From NCBI RefSeq assembly GCF_026241155.1, contig NZ_JAPFGP010000004.1, forward strand, positions 310,001 through 374,000: 64,000 nt of DNA, written 5' to 3'. The DNA is from Paucibacter sp. PLA-PC-4 (lineage in GTDB: Bacteria; Pseudomonadota; Gammaproteobacteria; Burkholderiales; Burkholderiaceae_C). The position numbers and the translations under genes were made by a program. This document shows, one piece after another, positions 35,170-44,836 of the stretch. The first letter of the stretch is position 1; every line of letters begins with the position of its first letter. The notes beneath the pieces are model-generated. The model saw nothing but the letters and a program-made list of their open reading frames with translations. It was not told the DNA's origin and searched no databases.

Positions 35170-35499
35170 ATGAGCAGCGAACTGATCAAACATATTTCCG
35201 ACGCGTCTTTTGAAGCCGACGTGATCCAAGCCGACAAGCCCGTGCTGGTGGATTACTGGGCCGAGTGGTGCGGCCCTTGCAAGATGATTGCGCCCATCCT
35301 CGATGAGGTCTCGACCGCATACCAGGAGCGCCTGCAGGTCGCCAAGATGAATGTGGACGAAAACCGCGAAGTGCCGGCGAAGTTCGGCATCCGAGGCATC
35401 CCGACCCTGATGCTGTTCAAGGGTGGCCAGCTGGCCGCCACCAAGGTCGGCGCTTTGTCCAAGGCCCAGTTGACGGCCTTCCTAGACGCTAACCTATAA
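35170..35499 (+). CDS. trxA: thioredoxin TrxA
   Basis: A 109-residue thioredoxin: [13 protein letters not shown] active site, conserved [11 protein letters not shown], and the cis-proline loop [17 protein letters not shown] at 35170 follows CCAAGGACAACCC. It reduces cytoplasmic disulfides with thioredoxin reductase. It lies upstream of rho, the usual gene order in this group. Confidence 0.97.
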   Translation: MSSELIKHISDASFEADVIQADKPVLVDYWAEWCGPCKMIAPILDEVSTAYQERLQVAKMNVDENREVPAKFGIRGIPTLMLFKGGQLAATKVGALSKAQLTAFLDANL

Positions 35500-35738
35500 T
35501 GATCCCAACCTGTTCGGCGCGGCCGGTGTTCCAAACGCACCGACCGCTCTGAACAGCAGACTGCCAACACGCCCGACCTGACCAGGTTCTGGCGCGTGGA
35601 CTCGGCGCCCAAGCTCCCGCGTATTTCTTTCGTCTCGTTCATGCACCGATTCTGTCGGGCTTGAATGCAGTGCTTGCCGCCGAAGTATTTGTCCGTGGCC
35701 CTTGGCAGGGCCTGGGACGACTCTCAGGGTATTCACCC
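35500..35738 (+). other. rho leader region
   Basis: 239 bases between trxA and rho. It holds imperfect inverted repeats (CGGTG ... CACCG near 35523-35541, CACGCC ... GGCGCGTG near 35568-35599) and a 7-codon ATG-initiated frame at 35641-35664. rho leaders are autoregulated by attenuation in enterobacteria. The same is plausible here, but no specific element was proven. Confidence 0.4.
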
Positions 35739-37004
35739 ATGCACCTTTCAGAACTGAAAGCGCTTCACGTCTCCGAGCTCATCAAGATGGGCGAGGAGCT
35801 GGAAATCGACAACGTCGCTCGGCTGCGCAAGCAAGAGCTGATGTTTGCCATCATGAAAAAGCGCGCCAAGGCCGGAGAGCAAGTCTTCGGCGATGGCGTG
35901 TTGGAAGTGCTGCCCGATGGCTTCGGCTTCCTGCGCTCGATCGAGGCCAGTTATATGGCGTCGACAGACGACATCTATCTGAGCCCCAGCCAGATCCGGC
36001 GCTTCAACCTCCACACCGGCGACATGATCGAAGGCGAGGTGCGCGTGCCCAAGGATGGCGAGCGCTACTTTGCCCTGGTCAAGGTCGATCGCGTCAATGA
36101 CGCGACGCCGGAGGAGAGCAAGCACAAGATCATGTTCGAGAACTTGACGCCGCTATTCCCGCGCGAACAGTTCAAGCTCGAGCGCGACGGCGTCAAGAGC
36201 GAAGAAAACATCACCGGCCGCATCATTGATCTGATCGCGCCGATCGGCAAAGGCCAGCGCGCGCTGCTGGTGGCCCAGCCCAAGACCGGCAAGACCGTGA
36301 TGATGCAGCAACTGGCGCATGCGCTGGTGGCCAATCACCCCGACTGCCATCTGATCGTGCTGCTGGTCGACGAGCGTCCGGAAGAAGTGACCGAAATGCT
36401 GCGCACCGTGCGCGGCGAGGTCATCTCTTCGACCTTCGACGAGCCGGCCGCGCGCCATGTGCAGGTCGCCGAGATGGTGATCGAGCGGGCCAAGCGCCTG
36501 GTCGAGATGAAGAAGGACGTGATCATCCTGCTGGACTCGATCACCCGCCTGGCGCGCGCCTACAACAACGTGCTGCCTTCGTCGGGCAAGGTGCTGACCG
36601 GCGGCGTCGATGCCAACGCGTTGCAGCGTCCCAAGCGCTTCTTCGGCGCAGCCCGCAAGATCGAGGAAGGCGGCTCGCTGACCATCATCGGCACGGCCCT
36701 GGTGGAAACCGGCAGCCGCATGGACGAGGTGATCTACGAAGAGTTCAAGGGCACCGGCAACTGCGAAATCCATCTGGATCGCCGCATGGCCGAGAAGCGC
36801 GTCTACCCCTCGATTCTGATCAACAAGTCGGGCACCCGCCGCGAAGAACTGCTGCTCAAGCCCGAGATCCTGCAAAAGAGCTGGATCCTGCGCAAGCTTC
36901 TCTACCCGATGGACGAGATCGAGGCGATGGAGTTCATCCTCGACAAGATGAAGTCCACGAAGAACAACCTCGACTTCTTCGACATGATGCGTCGAGGCGG
37001 CTAA
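35739..37004 (+). CDS. rho: transcription termination factor Rho
   Basis: A 421-residue Rho. The N-terminal [24 protein letters not shown]-binding cold-shock domain ([16 protein letters not shown]), Walker [12 protein letters not shown], Walker [17 protein letters not shown] and the C-terminal [11 protein letters not shown] are all present. ATG at 35739 matches the usual start. It is a hexameric RNA helicase that ends transcription. It is followed by two hairpins before rpmE2. Confidence 0.97.
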   Translation: MHLSELKALHVSELIKMGEELEIDNVARLRKQELMFAIMKKRAKAGEQVFGDGVLEVLPDGFGFLRSIEASYMASTDDIYLSPSQIRRFNLHTGDMIEGEVRVPKDGERYFALVKVDRVNDATPEESKHKIMFENLTPLFPREQFKLERDGVKSEENITGRIIDLIAPIGKGQRALLVAQPKTGKTVMMQQLAHALVANHPDCHLIVLLVDERPEEVTEMLRTVRGEVISSTFDEPAARHVQVAEMVIERAKRLVEMKKDVIILLDSITRLARAYNNVLPSSGKVLTGGVDANALQRPKRFFGAARKIEEGGSLTIIGTALVETGSRMDEVIYEEFKGTGNCEIHLDRRMAEKRVYPSILINKSGTRREELLLKPEILQKSWILRKLLYPMDEIEAMEFILDKMKSTKNNLDFFDMMRRGG

Positions 37005-37030
37005 AAAGCTGGGGTTTTCAGGACTTCATG

Positions 37031-37074
37031 GCACCGCTGCGGCGGTGCGCGAGCGCCACCTTAGGGTGGCGCTC
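37031..37074 (+). terminator. double hairpin after rho
   Basis: GCACCGC/GCGGTGC (37031-37048) is followed by GAGCGCCACC/GGTGGCGCTC (37051-37074) with loop TTAG. No long T run follows (CTACTT), so termination may be partial. Confidence 0.6.
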
Positions 37075-37085
37075 CTACTTCAGGC

Positions 37086-37091
37086 TATAAT
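37086..37091 (+). promoter_or_regulatory. -10 box (TATAAT) of rpmE2
   Basis: A perfect TATAAT lies 75 bases upstream of the rpmE2 start and just past the rho terminator hairpins. The -35 region falls inside the second hairpin and is a poor match. Confidence 0.55.
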
Positions 37092-37165
37092 CCGCGTTTT
37101 TCCGCTGTCGGAAAGTTCGTCGCATGGTGCGGCGTGGCTACCGGCACTGCAGCGAGAGGTCTCTC

Positions 37166-37420
37166 ATGAAAGACGGCATTCACCCCAATTACCGCGAAGT
37201 GGCCTTCGTGGACCAATCCAACGGTTTCCAGTTCATCACGCGCTCGACCGTGCAAACCAAGGACTCCGTGACCCTGGAAGACGGCCGCACGCTGCCCCTG
37301 GTCAAGCTGGAAACCACCAGCGAGTCGCACCCCTTCTACACCGGCCAGCAAAAGAGCATCGACAATCTGGGCGGTCGCGTCGAGAAGTTCCGCAACAAGT
37401 TTGCGCAGTTCAAGAAGTAA
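37166..37420 (+). CDS. rpmE2: 50S ribosomal protein L31 type B
   Basis: An 84-residue bL31 of the zinc-independent type [64 protein letters not shown]. The CxxC pairs of the zinc-binding type are absent. GAGAGGTCTCTC precedes ATG at 37166. It has its own TATAAT promoter and an intrinsic terminator. Confidence 0.96.
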   Translation: MKDGIHPNYREVAFVDQSNGFQFITRSTVQTKDSVTLEDGRTLPLVKLETTSESHPFYTGQQKSIDNLGGRVEKFRNKFAQFKK

Positions 37421-37449
37421 AGACTTCGCCGCTTGCGCGGCGGTCCAGC

Positions 37450-37475
37450 AAAAGGCAGCTCAGGCTGCCTTTTTT
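37450..37475 (+). terminator. intrinsic terminator of rpmE2
   Basis: AAAAGGCAGC (37450-37459) pairs with GCTGCCTTTT (37464-37473) around TCAG, followed by a T run to 37475. Confidence 0.9.
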
Positions 37476-37547
37476 CATGGCGCCGGGCCGAGCCCAGGTT
37501 CTGCGGCATGATGCGCACCGAGACAAACCCGTAGAAGACTCCCGCGC

Positions 37548-39203
37548 GTGAACCTGCCCAATCCCGCCATCGTGGCCGAACGCGGCGCCCAGCGGCTGCC
37601 ACGCTTGGCCTTGCTGCTGTTCTGTGCCGCCTATGTGATCCCCGGCCTTTTTGGTCGCGACCCCTGGCGCAATGCCGACATGACCGCCTTCGGCTTCATG
37701 GCCAGCATCGCGCAAGGCCATGCTCCGTGGTGGCAGCCGGCGATCGCCGGCATTCCGGCCGAGGGTGGCCTGCTGCCCTACTGGCTCGGTGCCGCCTTCA
37801 TCAAGGCCCTGCCCTTTCTCGACCCGGCGCTGGCCGCGCGGCTGCCCTTCGGCCTGGCCCTGGTCGCCGTGCTGGTGCTGGTCTGGTATACCAGCTTCCA
37901 TCTGGCCCGCACCGATGCGGCCCAACCTGTGGCCTTCGCCTTTGGCGGCGAAGCCCATGCGATCGACTACGCGCGCGCGCTGGCCGATGGTGCGCTGCTG
38001 GCCCTGGTGGCCTCGCTGGGCCTGCTACTACTTGGTCACGAGACGACACCGGAGCTGATGCAGTTGCTGGCCTGCAGCCTATTCATCTACGGTTTGGCGG
38101 CCGCCCCGTACCGCGAGACCAAGGCCCGCGTGGCGGTGCTGCTGGCCTTGCCGCTGCTGGCCGCCAGTGGTGCCCCGGCAATGGCCGCTGCACTGGGGGC
38201 TGGTGGAGCCTGGCTGGTGCGCCGCTCCAGCTATGAGCAGGTGCGACGCCTGCTGCCCTGGCTGCTGGTGGCCGTAGCACTTGGCGCGCTGAGCGCCTGG
38301 GAATTCCGCGGCTGGGCATGGCGCGTCGCCGTGGACAGCCACGCCAAGGACCCGCTACGTTTCATCAGCCAGCTCGCCTGGTTCTGCTGGCCTGCTTGGC
38401 CGATGGCGCTGTGGACGCTCTGGCGATGGCGACGCCATTGGCAGCATCGCCATGTCAGCGTGCCGTTGCTGGGCGTGCTGGTGCCGCTGATCACCAGCCT
38501 GCTGATGAATGGTTCGGACCGCGCACTGCTGCTGGCGCTGCCGGCGCTGGCCGTACTAGCTAGCTTTGCGCTGCCGACCCTGAGGCGCAGCGTCGCGGCG
38601 GCGATGGACTGGTTCTCGGTATTCTTCTTCAGCGCCGGCGCACTTTTCGTTTGGGCCTACTACGCCTCGATGCAGGCCGGCTGGCCGACCCAGCCGCTGG
38701 TCAATATCCGCAAGCTGGCGCAAGGCTTCGAACCGAGCTTCCATCCGCTGGCGCTGGCCGTGGCCCTGATCGGCACGGCAGCCTGGATCGCACTGGTGCG
38801 CTGGCGAACGGCCCGCCACCAGCATGCGCTGTGGAAGAGCTTGGTGCTGCCGGCCGGCGGCGTCGCCCTGCTGTGGCTGCTGGCGATGAGCTTGTGGCTG
38901 CCGCTGCTGGACTATGCGCGCAGCAATCGAGCACTGATCGAGCGGCTGCGCAGCCAGTTGCCGGCCGAGCTCAACTGCCTAGCCGCACCGGGCCAGCCAA
39001 TGTCGCTGCTGGCCTCGCTGGAGTTTCAGGGCGGCTGGGTGATCGAGGCCCGCCAGCCGCTTGCACAGACCCGCTGCCAGTACGCGCTGCTGCAGAACGA
39101 TACCCAGGCAACGCCAGAGCTACCGGAAGGCTGGGGCCTGGTCGGCAAGGTGCGCCGACCGACCGATCGAGTTCAGCACTACCTCGTGCTACGCCGGCTC
39201 TGA
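37548..39203 (+). CDS. polytopic membrane protein resembling ArnT/PMT-type glycosyltransferases
   Basis: A 551-residue protein with a GTG start at 37548 and about ten membrane helices. GLFGRDPWRNADMTAFGFM occupies the place of the first periplasmic loop motif of GT-C enzymes. There only the aspartate is kept, and the usual DE pair reads DM. A soluble C-terminal domain of about 90 residues (LRSQLPAELNCLAAPGQP) follows. It converges with phoR (6-base gap) and is unrelated in direction to the pho genes. A lipid-linked sugar transferase role is plausible but unproven. Confidence 0.7.
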   Translation: MNLPNPAIVAERGAQRLPRLALLLFCAAYVIPGLFGRDPWRNADMTAFGFMASIAQGHAPWWQPAIAGIPAEGGLLPYWLGAAFIKALPFLDPALAARLPFGLALVAVLVLVWYTSFHLARTDAAQPVAFAFGGEAHAIDYARALADGALLALVASLGLLLLGHETTPELMQLLACSLFIYGLAAAPYRETKARVAVLLALPLLAASGAPAMAAALGAGGAWLVRRSSYEQVRRLLPWLLVAVALGALSAWEFRGWAWRVAVDSHAKDPLRFISQLAWFCWPAWPMALWTLWRWRRHWQHRHVSVPLLGVLVPLITSLLMNGSDRALLLALPALAVLASFALPTLRRSVAAAMDWFSVFFFSAGALFVWAYYASMQAGWPTQPLVNIRKLAQGFEPSFHPLALAVALIGTAAWIALVRWRTARHQHALWKSLVLPAGGVALLWLLAMSLWLPLLDYARSNRALIERLRSQLPAELNCLAAPGQPMSLLASLEFQGGWVIEARQPLAQTRCQYALLQNDTQATPELPEGWGLVGKVRRPTDRVQHYLVLRRL

Positions 39204-39209
39204 AACTCC

Positions 39210-40571
39210 TCAGGCCTGGACGCGCGGCATCGCCGCCTCGACACCCACCTCGGCGTCACCGCCGGCCACCCGCACCCGTACGGCCGGCAGCACTAAGCGA
39301 AACTTAGAGCCCTTGCCGGGTTCGCTCTGGATGTGCAGCTCGCCGCCGTGACGCTGCACAACATGCTTGACGATGGACAGGCCCAGGCCGGTACCGCCGG
39401 TCTCGCGCGAGCGGCTGCCATCGACACGGTAGAAGCGCTCGGTCAGGCGCGGCAGATGCTCACGCGCAATGCCCGGGCCCGTGTCGCAGACGCTCAGCTC
39501 GCCGCTGCCATCGGTCTGCAGGCGCCAGGCGACGTCGATGGCCCCGCCGTCCGGCGTGTAGCGCACCGCATTCGTCACCAGATTGGCGGCCGCGCTGAGC
39601 AACTCGGGCTCGACGCCGGCCACATCGGCATGGGTATCGGTCTGCACGCTGATCTGATGCCGGCCCGAGGATAGCGCCTGCGCGTCCGATGCGACCCGGT
39701 TGAGCAGGCCGTCCAGACTGACCCAGCGGTCCGGTGCGGGGCGCGGACTGCCTTCCAACTGAGCCAGGGTCAGCAGATCACTAACCAGTGTCAGCATGCG
39801 CTGGGTCTGCTGGCCCATCAGGAAGAGCACGCGCTTGCGCTCGGCCTCGGTCAGCGGAAGCGAACTCATCGTTTCTATGAAACCGGTCAGCACCGTCAGG
39901 GGCGTGCGGATCTCGTGCGAGACATTGGCGACGAAGTCACGCCGCATGCTCTCGGCGCGCTCACGCTCGGTGACGTCCTGCGACAGTACCAGACGCATGC
40001 CCTCGCCGTAGGAGCGCACCACCACAGAAAGGTTGCCGGGGCCGCGGGTATTGCCCAGCATGAGAGGCTCGGCGTACTGACCCGACTGTAAATAGCCGAC
40101 AAATGCCGGCGAGCGCACAAGGTTCGTGATGCGCTGCTGCAGATCGCGCTGCGGATCGAGCGCGAAGTGGTCGGCCGCCACCTTGTTGCACCACTGGATA
40201 TGGTCATGCCGGTCGAGCATCAGCACACCGTTGGGCGAGGCCTCGATGGCGGACAGAAACTGTGAGAGCTGCAGGCGCTCGCGATCAATGACGCGCTCGC
40301 GCTCGCGCACCGCGCGCTCGATGCGATAGCCCAGCTCGCCCCAGAAGCCGGTGTCACGCGGCGCGGCGCCCTGCTGGTTGCCGCGCAGCCAGTGGATCAG
40401 GCGGTGGCCGCGCAGCGAGTCGACCAGCACCAGCACCAGCACCGCACTGCCCGCCCCCAAGACCTCTCCCAGAAAGGGTGCTTGCGACCAGCGACCCACC
40501 CACACACCGACCAAGGCTCCCAGAGCCACGGCCATGGTGGCCAAAGCAATACGCGGTAGCAGCCAGTTCAC
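39210..40571 (-). CDS. phoR: phosphate regulon sensor histidine kinase PhoR
   Basis: A 453-residue membrane kinase. Two N-terminal helices (about 6-24 and 36-52) and a PAS domain (FLSAIEASPNGVLMLDRHDHIQWCN) precede HisKA (FVANVSHEIRTPLTVL) and an ATPase domain (NAVRYTPDGG, DTGPGIAREHLPRLTERFYR, GGTGLGLSIVKHVV). PhoR phosphorylates PhoB under phosphate limitation and senses through PstSCAB and PhoU. It lies 19 bases after phoB at the end of the pst-pho operon. Confidence 0.95.
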   Translation of the reverse strand: MNWLLPRIALATMAVALGALVGVWVGRWSQAPFLGEVLGAGSAVLVLVLVDSLRGHRLIHWLRGNQQGAAPRDTGFWGELGYRIERAVRERERVIDRERLQLSQFLSAIEASPNGVLMLDRHDHIQWCNKVAADHFALDPQRDLQQRITNLVRSPAFVGYLQSGQYAEPLMLGNTRGPGNLSVVVRSYGEGMRLVLSQDVTERERAESMRRDFVANVSHEIRTPLTVLTGFIETMSSLPLTEAERKRVLFLMGQQTQRMLTLVSDLLTLAQLEGSPRPAPDRWVSLDGLLNRVASDAQALSSGRHQISVQTDTHADVAGVEPELLSAAANLVTNAVRYTPDGGAIDVAWRLQTDGSGELSVCDTGPGIAREHLPRLTERFYRVDGSRSRETGGTGLGLSIVKHVVQRHGGELHIQSEPGKGSKFRLVLPAVRVRVAGGDAEVGVEAAMPRVQA

Positions 40572-40590
40572 TGAAACTCCAGTTTCTGGC

Positions 40591-41292
40591 TCAGGCCGAC
40601 AGCGCGCTGGCCTGTTGCGTCAGCCGGTAGCCCGCACCGCGAACCGTCTCGATCATGCGAGCGCAGTGCACGCGCTCCAGGGCCTCACGCAGGCGCTTGA
40701 CATGCACATCCACCGTGCGCTCCTCGATGAAGACATGGTCGCCCCAGACTCGGTCCAGCAGCTGCGAGCGGCTGTGCACTCGCTCGGGATGGGTCATGAA
40801 GAAGTGCAGCAGGCGGAATTCGGTCGGGCCAAGCTTGACCTCAACTCCCTCGCGGCTGACGCGGCGCGTGCCCGGATCCAGACTCAGGCCACTGATTTCG
40901 ACCACCGAATCGAGCGCCTCGGGTGCCTTGCGGCGCAGTACCGCACGGATGCGCGCCAGCAGCTCATTGGTCGAAAAGGGCTTGGTCAAATAGTCATCGG
41001 CACCGGCATCCAGCCCCGACACCTTATCGGTCTCTTCGGCCCGTGCGGTCAGCATGATGATGGGCAACTCCTTGGTGCGCACCGCACCGCGCCACAGTCG
41101 CGCCAGCGCCAGGCCCGATTGGCCTGGCAGCATCCAATCCAGCACCACCAGATCGGGCAAGACCCTATCGACCTCCAGCTGCGCCTGATCGGCACTGCCG
41201 GCAATCGTGACATCGAATCCGGCGTGACGCAGATTGATTGAGATCAACTCGGCAATCGCCGATTCGTCTTCCACCACCAGGATACGGCTCAT
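40591..41292 (-). CDS. phoB: phosphate regulon response regulator PhoB
   Basis: A 233-residue OmpR-type regulator with acidic pair (VVEDESA), phosphoacceptor in LVVLDWMLPGQSG, lysine in DYLTKPFS, and a winged helix with RTVDVHVKRLREAL. It binds Pho boxes such as those at 45921 and 46000. It lies 24 bases after phoU. Confidence 0.96.
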   Translation of the reverse strand: MSRILVVEDESAIAELISINLRHAGFDVTIAGSADQAQLEVDRVLPDLVVLDWMLPGQSGLALARLWRGAVRTKELPIIMLTARAEETDKVSGLDAGADDYLTKPFSTNELLARIRAVLRRKAPEALDSVVEISGLSLDPGTRRVSREGVEVKLGPTEFRLLHFFMTHPERVHSRSQLLDRVWGDHVFIEERTVDVHVKRLREALERVHCARMIETVRGAGYRLTQQASALSA

Positions 41293-41316
41293 ATGGTTTT
41301 CCTTCTGCTCCAGGTC

Positions 41317-42024
41317 TCAGCGCACCATGGTCTCAACCGCCTCGGGCGTGTTGTGACGCACATCGGTGCCCTTGACCACATAGATGATGACCTCGGCCAG
41401 GTTCTTGGCATGGTCGCCCACCCGTTCGATCGCCTTGGCAACGAAGACCATATCGATCGACGTGGAGATGGTGCGAGGGTCTTCCATCATGTACGTGATC
41501 AGCTTGCGCAGCAGGCCGTCGAACTCCTTGTCGATCTGGTCGTCCTGCTTCAGCACCTCGAGGGCACGCTCGACATCCAGACGCGCGAACGCATCCAGCG
41601 CCTTGCGCAGCAGCGCCACAGCCAGATCGGCCTCGAAGGCCAGATCCGACATCGGCAGGCGCAGCCGGCTCGACACGCCGGAGTTGATCAGGCGCTGCAC
41701 CGTGCGGGCGATGCGCGCGGCCTCGTCGCCGACGCGCTCAAGATTGGCGATGGTCTTGGAGATCGCGATCAGCAGGCGCAGATCACGGGCCGTGGGCTGA
41801 CGGCGCGCGATGATGCTGGACAGATCGCGGTCGATCTCCACTTCCATCGCATTGACGCGCTCCTCAGTCTGCAGCACGACGCTGGCGATCTCACCGCTGA
41901 AGGAGGTCAGCGCGTTGACCGCCTGAGCCACCTGGGCCTCGACCAGACCGCCCATTTCCAGCACGCGGGTCGAGATGCCGCTCAGCTCGGCATCGAATTG
42001 GGTTGAGAGATGCTTGTCGCTCAT
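41317..42024 (-). CDS. phoU: phosphate signalling protein PhoU
   Basis: A 235-residue all-helical PhoU with two PhoU repeats (MSDKHLSTQFDAELSGISTRVLEMG; RVGDHAKNLAEVIIYVVKGTDVRH). Metal-binding DxxxxR-type motifs are in ERVGDEAARIA and ERVGDHAKNLAE. It represses PhoR when PstSCAB is saturated. The gene lies between pstB and phoB, the standard order. Confidence 0.96.
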   Translation of the reverse strand: MSDKHLSTQFDAELSGISTRVLEMGGLVEAQVAQAVNALTSFSGEIASVVLQTEERVNAMEVEIDRDLSSIIARRQPTARDLRLLIAISKTIANLERVGDEAARIARTVQRLINSGVSSRLRLPMSDLAFEADLAVALLRKALDAFARLDVERALEVLKQDDQIDKEFDGLLRKLITYMMEDPRTISTSIDMVFVAKAIERVGDHAKNLAEVIIYVVKGTDVRHNTPEAVETMVR

Positions 42025-42040
42025 GGTGTGTCTCCCTGGC

Positions 42041-42826
42041 TCAGCCGAAGCGGCCGGTAATGTAGTCTTCTGTGTCCTTGCGCTTGGGCTTCATGAACAG
42101 CTCGGCGGTCGGGCCGAACTCGATCAGGTCGCCCAGGTACATATAGGCTGTGTAGTCCGAGCAACGCGCGGCCTGCTGCATGTTGTGAGTCACGATGGCC
42201 ACCGTGTAGTCGCTCTTAAGCTCGTGAATCAGCTCCTCGATTTTTCCGGTGGAGATAGGGTCCAGCGCCGAACACGGCTCGTCGAGCAGCAGAACTTCCG
42301 GCTTAATCGCGATGCCGCGCGCAATGCACAGGCGCTGCTGCTGGCCGCCGGACAGACCCGAACCGCTCTGGTTGAGCTTGTCCTTGACTTCGTTCCACAG
42401 GGCCGCCTTCTTCAGCGCCCATTCAACCCGCTCGTCCATTTCGACCCGCGGCAACGTCTCGAAGAGGCGCACACCGAAGGCGATGTTGTCGTAGATCGAC
42501 ATCGGGAACGGCGTCGGCTTCTGAAAGACCATGCCGATCTTGGCGCGCACCAGCGAAACATCGTCACGGCTGGTCAGAATGTCATTGCCGTCGAGCAAGA
42601 TCTGGCCCTCGGCGCGCTGCTCGGGATAGAGCTCGAACATTCGGTTCAGTGTGCGCAGCAAGGTGGACTTGCCGCAGCCAGAAGGGCCGATGAAGGCGGT
42701 GACCTTCTTCTCAGGAATGTCCAGATTGATATTCTTCAGGGCATGGAAGTTGCCGTAGTAGAAGTTCAGGTTCTTGACCGAGAGCTTGGCCCGCTCGGTG
42801 ATGGGCATATCGACTTTTGCGTCCAT
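42041..42826 (-). CDS. pstB: phosphate ABC transporter ATPase PstB
   Basis: A 261-residue ATPase with GPSGCGKST (Walker A), [16 protein letters not shown] (signature), [13 protein letters not shown] (Walker B) and the late [15 protein letters not shown]. It drives phosphate import through PstA and PstC. It lies 15 bases after pstA. Confidence 0.97.
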   Translation of the reverse strand: MDAKVDMPITERAKLSVKNLNFYYGNFHALKNINLDIPEKKVTAFIGPSGCGKSTLLRTLNRMFELYPEQRAEGQILLDGNDILTSRDDVSLVRAKIGMVFQKPTPFPMSIYDNIAFGVRLFETLPRVEMDERVEWALKKAALWNEVKDKLNQSGSGLSGGQQQRLCIARGIAIKPEVLLLDEPCSALDPISTGKIEELIHELKSDYTVAIVTHNMQQAARCSDYTAYMYLGDLIEFGPTAELFMKPKRKDTEDYITGRFG

Positions 42827-42841
42827 GGTGGGTAAGCCCTC

Positions 42842-43717
42842 TTAATGCTTGTTCTTGAAGAGCACGCGCGCCAGGATATTTAGCAGCAGCACGCCAATGG
42901 TGATGATGAACACGCCCGCCCAGGCCAGCTTCTGCCAGTTCTCATAGGGGCTCATCGCGAATTTGAAGATCGTGACCGGCAGGCTGGCCATCGGCGCACC
43001 CAGGTCCGAAGTCCAGAACTGATTGGACAGCGCGGTGAACAGCAGCGGCGCGGTCTCACCGGAGATGCGGGCCAGGGCCAGCAGGATGCCGGTCAGCACG
43101 CCGGCGCGGGCCGACTTCAGGGTCACCGACATGATGACCTTCCACTTCGGCGTGCCCAAGGCGTAGGCCGCCTCACGCAAGGCATTTGGGATCAGGCTCA
43201 GCATGTTCTCGGTGGTGCGGATCACGACCGGGATCACGATCAGCGCCAGCGCCAGGATGCCAGCAAAGCCCGAGAAGCTCTTCATCTTGGCGACAACGAC
43301 CGCGTATATGAACAGACCGACGACGATGGACGGTGCCGACAGCAGAATGTCGTTGATGAAACGCACGGTGCTGCCCAACCAGGTCTTCTGACCGTACTCG
43401 GCCAGGTAGACACCGGCCAGCACACCGACCGGCGTGCCCAGCGCGGTGGCCAGTCCCACCATCACGACCGAGCCGAAGATGGCATTGGCCAGGCCGCCGG
43501 TCTCTGCCTGTGGTGGCGGGGTCATCTCAGTGAAGGTGGCCAGCGCCAGGCCGCCAAAACCTAGACGCACGGTCTCGAACAGGATCCACATCAGCCAGAA
43601 CAGGCCGAAGGCCATCGCGGCCAGCGAGAGGACCAGGGCAATCACATTGACCCGCTTGCGCTTGGTGTGCATAGCAAGGCGCTTGGCATCCAAGGCGGAG
43701 ATGGTGGTGGCGCTCAT
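42842..43717 (-). CDS. pstA: phosphate ABC transporter permease PstA
   Basis: A 291-residue permease with six membrane helices. The cytoplasmic EAA-like loop is [26 protein letters not shown] at 43717 overlaps the pstC stop (ATGA). Confidence 0.96.
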   Translation of the reverse strand: MSATTISALDAKRLAMHTKRKRVNVIALVLSLAAMAFGLFWLMWILFETVRLGFGGLALATFTEMTPPPQAETGGLANAIFGSVVMVGLATALGTPVGVLAGVYLAEYGQKTWLGSTVRFINDILLSAPSIVVGLFIYAVVVAKMKSFSGFAGILALALIVIPVVIRTTENMLSLIPNALREAAYALGTPKWKVIMSVTLKSARAGVLTGILLALARISGETAPLLFTALSNQFWTSDLGAPMASLPVTIFKFAMSPYENWQKLAWAGVFIITIGVLLLNILARVLFKNKH

Positions 43718-44739
43718 GAACGTGTCCCCTCGCTCTTCTTCAGTTGCGACAACAGCACCTTGGAGCAGGCCAGCACCACGAAGGTGATGAAGAACAGCAC
43801 CAGGCCCAGATAGATCAGCGAAGCCTGATGCAGGCCCTCGCCGGCCTCGGCGAACTCGTTGGCCAGCGCCGAGGTGATGCTATTGGCCGCCTCAAACACC
43901 GACAACGAGTCCAGCTGATTCATATTGCCAATCACAAAGGTGATGGCCATGGTCTCGCCCAGCGCACGGCCCAGGCCCAGCATGATGCCGCCGACCACAC
44001 CGGTCTTGGTGTAGGGCAGCACGATCTTCCAGACCACCTCCCAGGTGGTGGCGCCCAGACCGTAAGCGCTTTCCTTCAGCATCGGCGGTGTGACCTCGAA
44101 CACATCGCGCATCACCGAGGCGATGAAGGGGATGATCATGATGGCCAGGATGATGCCGGCCGACAGAATGCCGATGCCCACCGGCGGGCCCGACACCAGC
44201 GCACCCAGGAAGGGCACACCGGTCAGCAGAGCCTGTAGCGGCTGCTGCACATAGGTGGCCAGGATGGGGCCGAACACCAAGAGGCCCCACATGCCGTAGA
44301 CGATGGATGGCACAGCGGCCAAGAGCTCGACCGCGACGCCCAGTGGCCGACGCAGCCAGTTGGGCGAGAGCTCGGTCAGGAACAGCGCAATGCCGAAACT
44401 CACCGGCACCGCGATCAGCAGCGCGATGAACGAGGTCATCAGCGTGCCGTAAATCATCACCAGGCCGCCGAATTTCTCCTGAACTGGATCCCATTCGCTG
44501 GTCCAGAGAAAACTCAGGCCGAATTCCTGGATGGCCGGGGCCGCGCCGATCAGCAGCGACACGATGATGCCCACCAGCAAGGCCAGCGTCAGCCAGGCGG
44601 CGCTGTGCGCCAGTAGCGAAAACACGGTGTCGGCCCAGGGCGCGACGCGGCGACGCGGCGGCGGGCTGCCTTGCGGCTGGGCCCGCTCTACCGGACGGTC
44701 GCCGGACTCGAAGTTATTGGCTGGGAGTATTGCGGCCAC
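43714..44739 (-). CDS. pstC: phosphate ABC transporter permease PstC
   Basis: A 341-residue permease. A 35-residue polar N-terminus precedes six helices, and the EAA-like loop is [22 protein letters not shown]. The start is GTG at 44739, supported by CCCAGGAGGCCCC immediately upstream. It is separated from pstS by 97 bases holding a stable hairpin. It overlaps pstA by four bases. Confidence 0.95.
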   Translation of the reverse strand: MAAILPANNFESGDRPVERAQPQGSPPPRRRVAPWADTVFSLLAHSAAWLTLALLVGIIVSLLIGAAPAIQEFGLSFLWTSEWDPVQEKFGGLVMIYGTLMTSFIALLIAVPVSFGIALFLTELSPNWLRRPLGVAVELLAAVPSIVYGMWGLLVFGPILATYVQQPLQALLTGVPFLGALVSGPPVGIGILSAGIILAIMIIPFIASVMRDVFEVTPPMLKESAYGLGATTWEVVWKIVLPYTKTGVVGGIMLGLGRALGETMAITFVIGNMNQLDSLSVFEAANSITSALANEFAEAGEGLHQASLIYLGLVLFFITFVVLACSKVLLSQLKKSEGTRS

Positions 44740-44789
44740 GGGGCCTCCTGGGAGTCAGGCGTTAAAAGTCAGCGGCACATTCGACAACA

Positions 44790-44813
44790 GCCCGACAGCG
44801 TTGACTGCCGGGC
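44790..44813 (-). other. hairpin in the pstS-pstC gap
   Basis: GCCCGACAG (44790-44798) pairs with CTGCCGGGC (44805-44813), nine pairs including one G-T. No T tract follows, so it may block 3' exonucleases or attenuate rather than fully terminate. That would favour PstS over the permease subunits. Confidence 0.5.
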
Positions 44814-44836
44814 CGCCGGGACTGCTCAGTTCAGAA

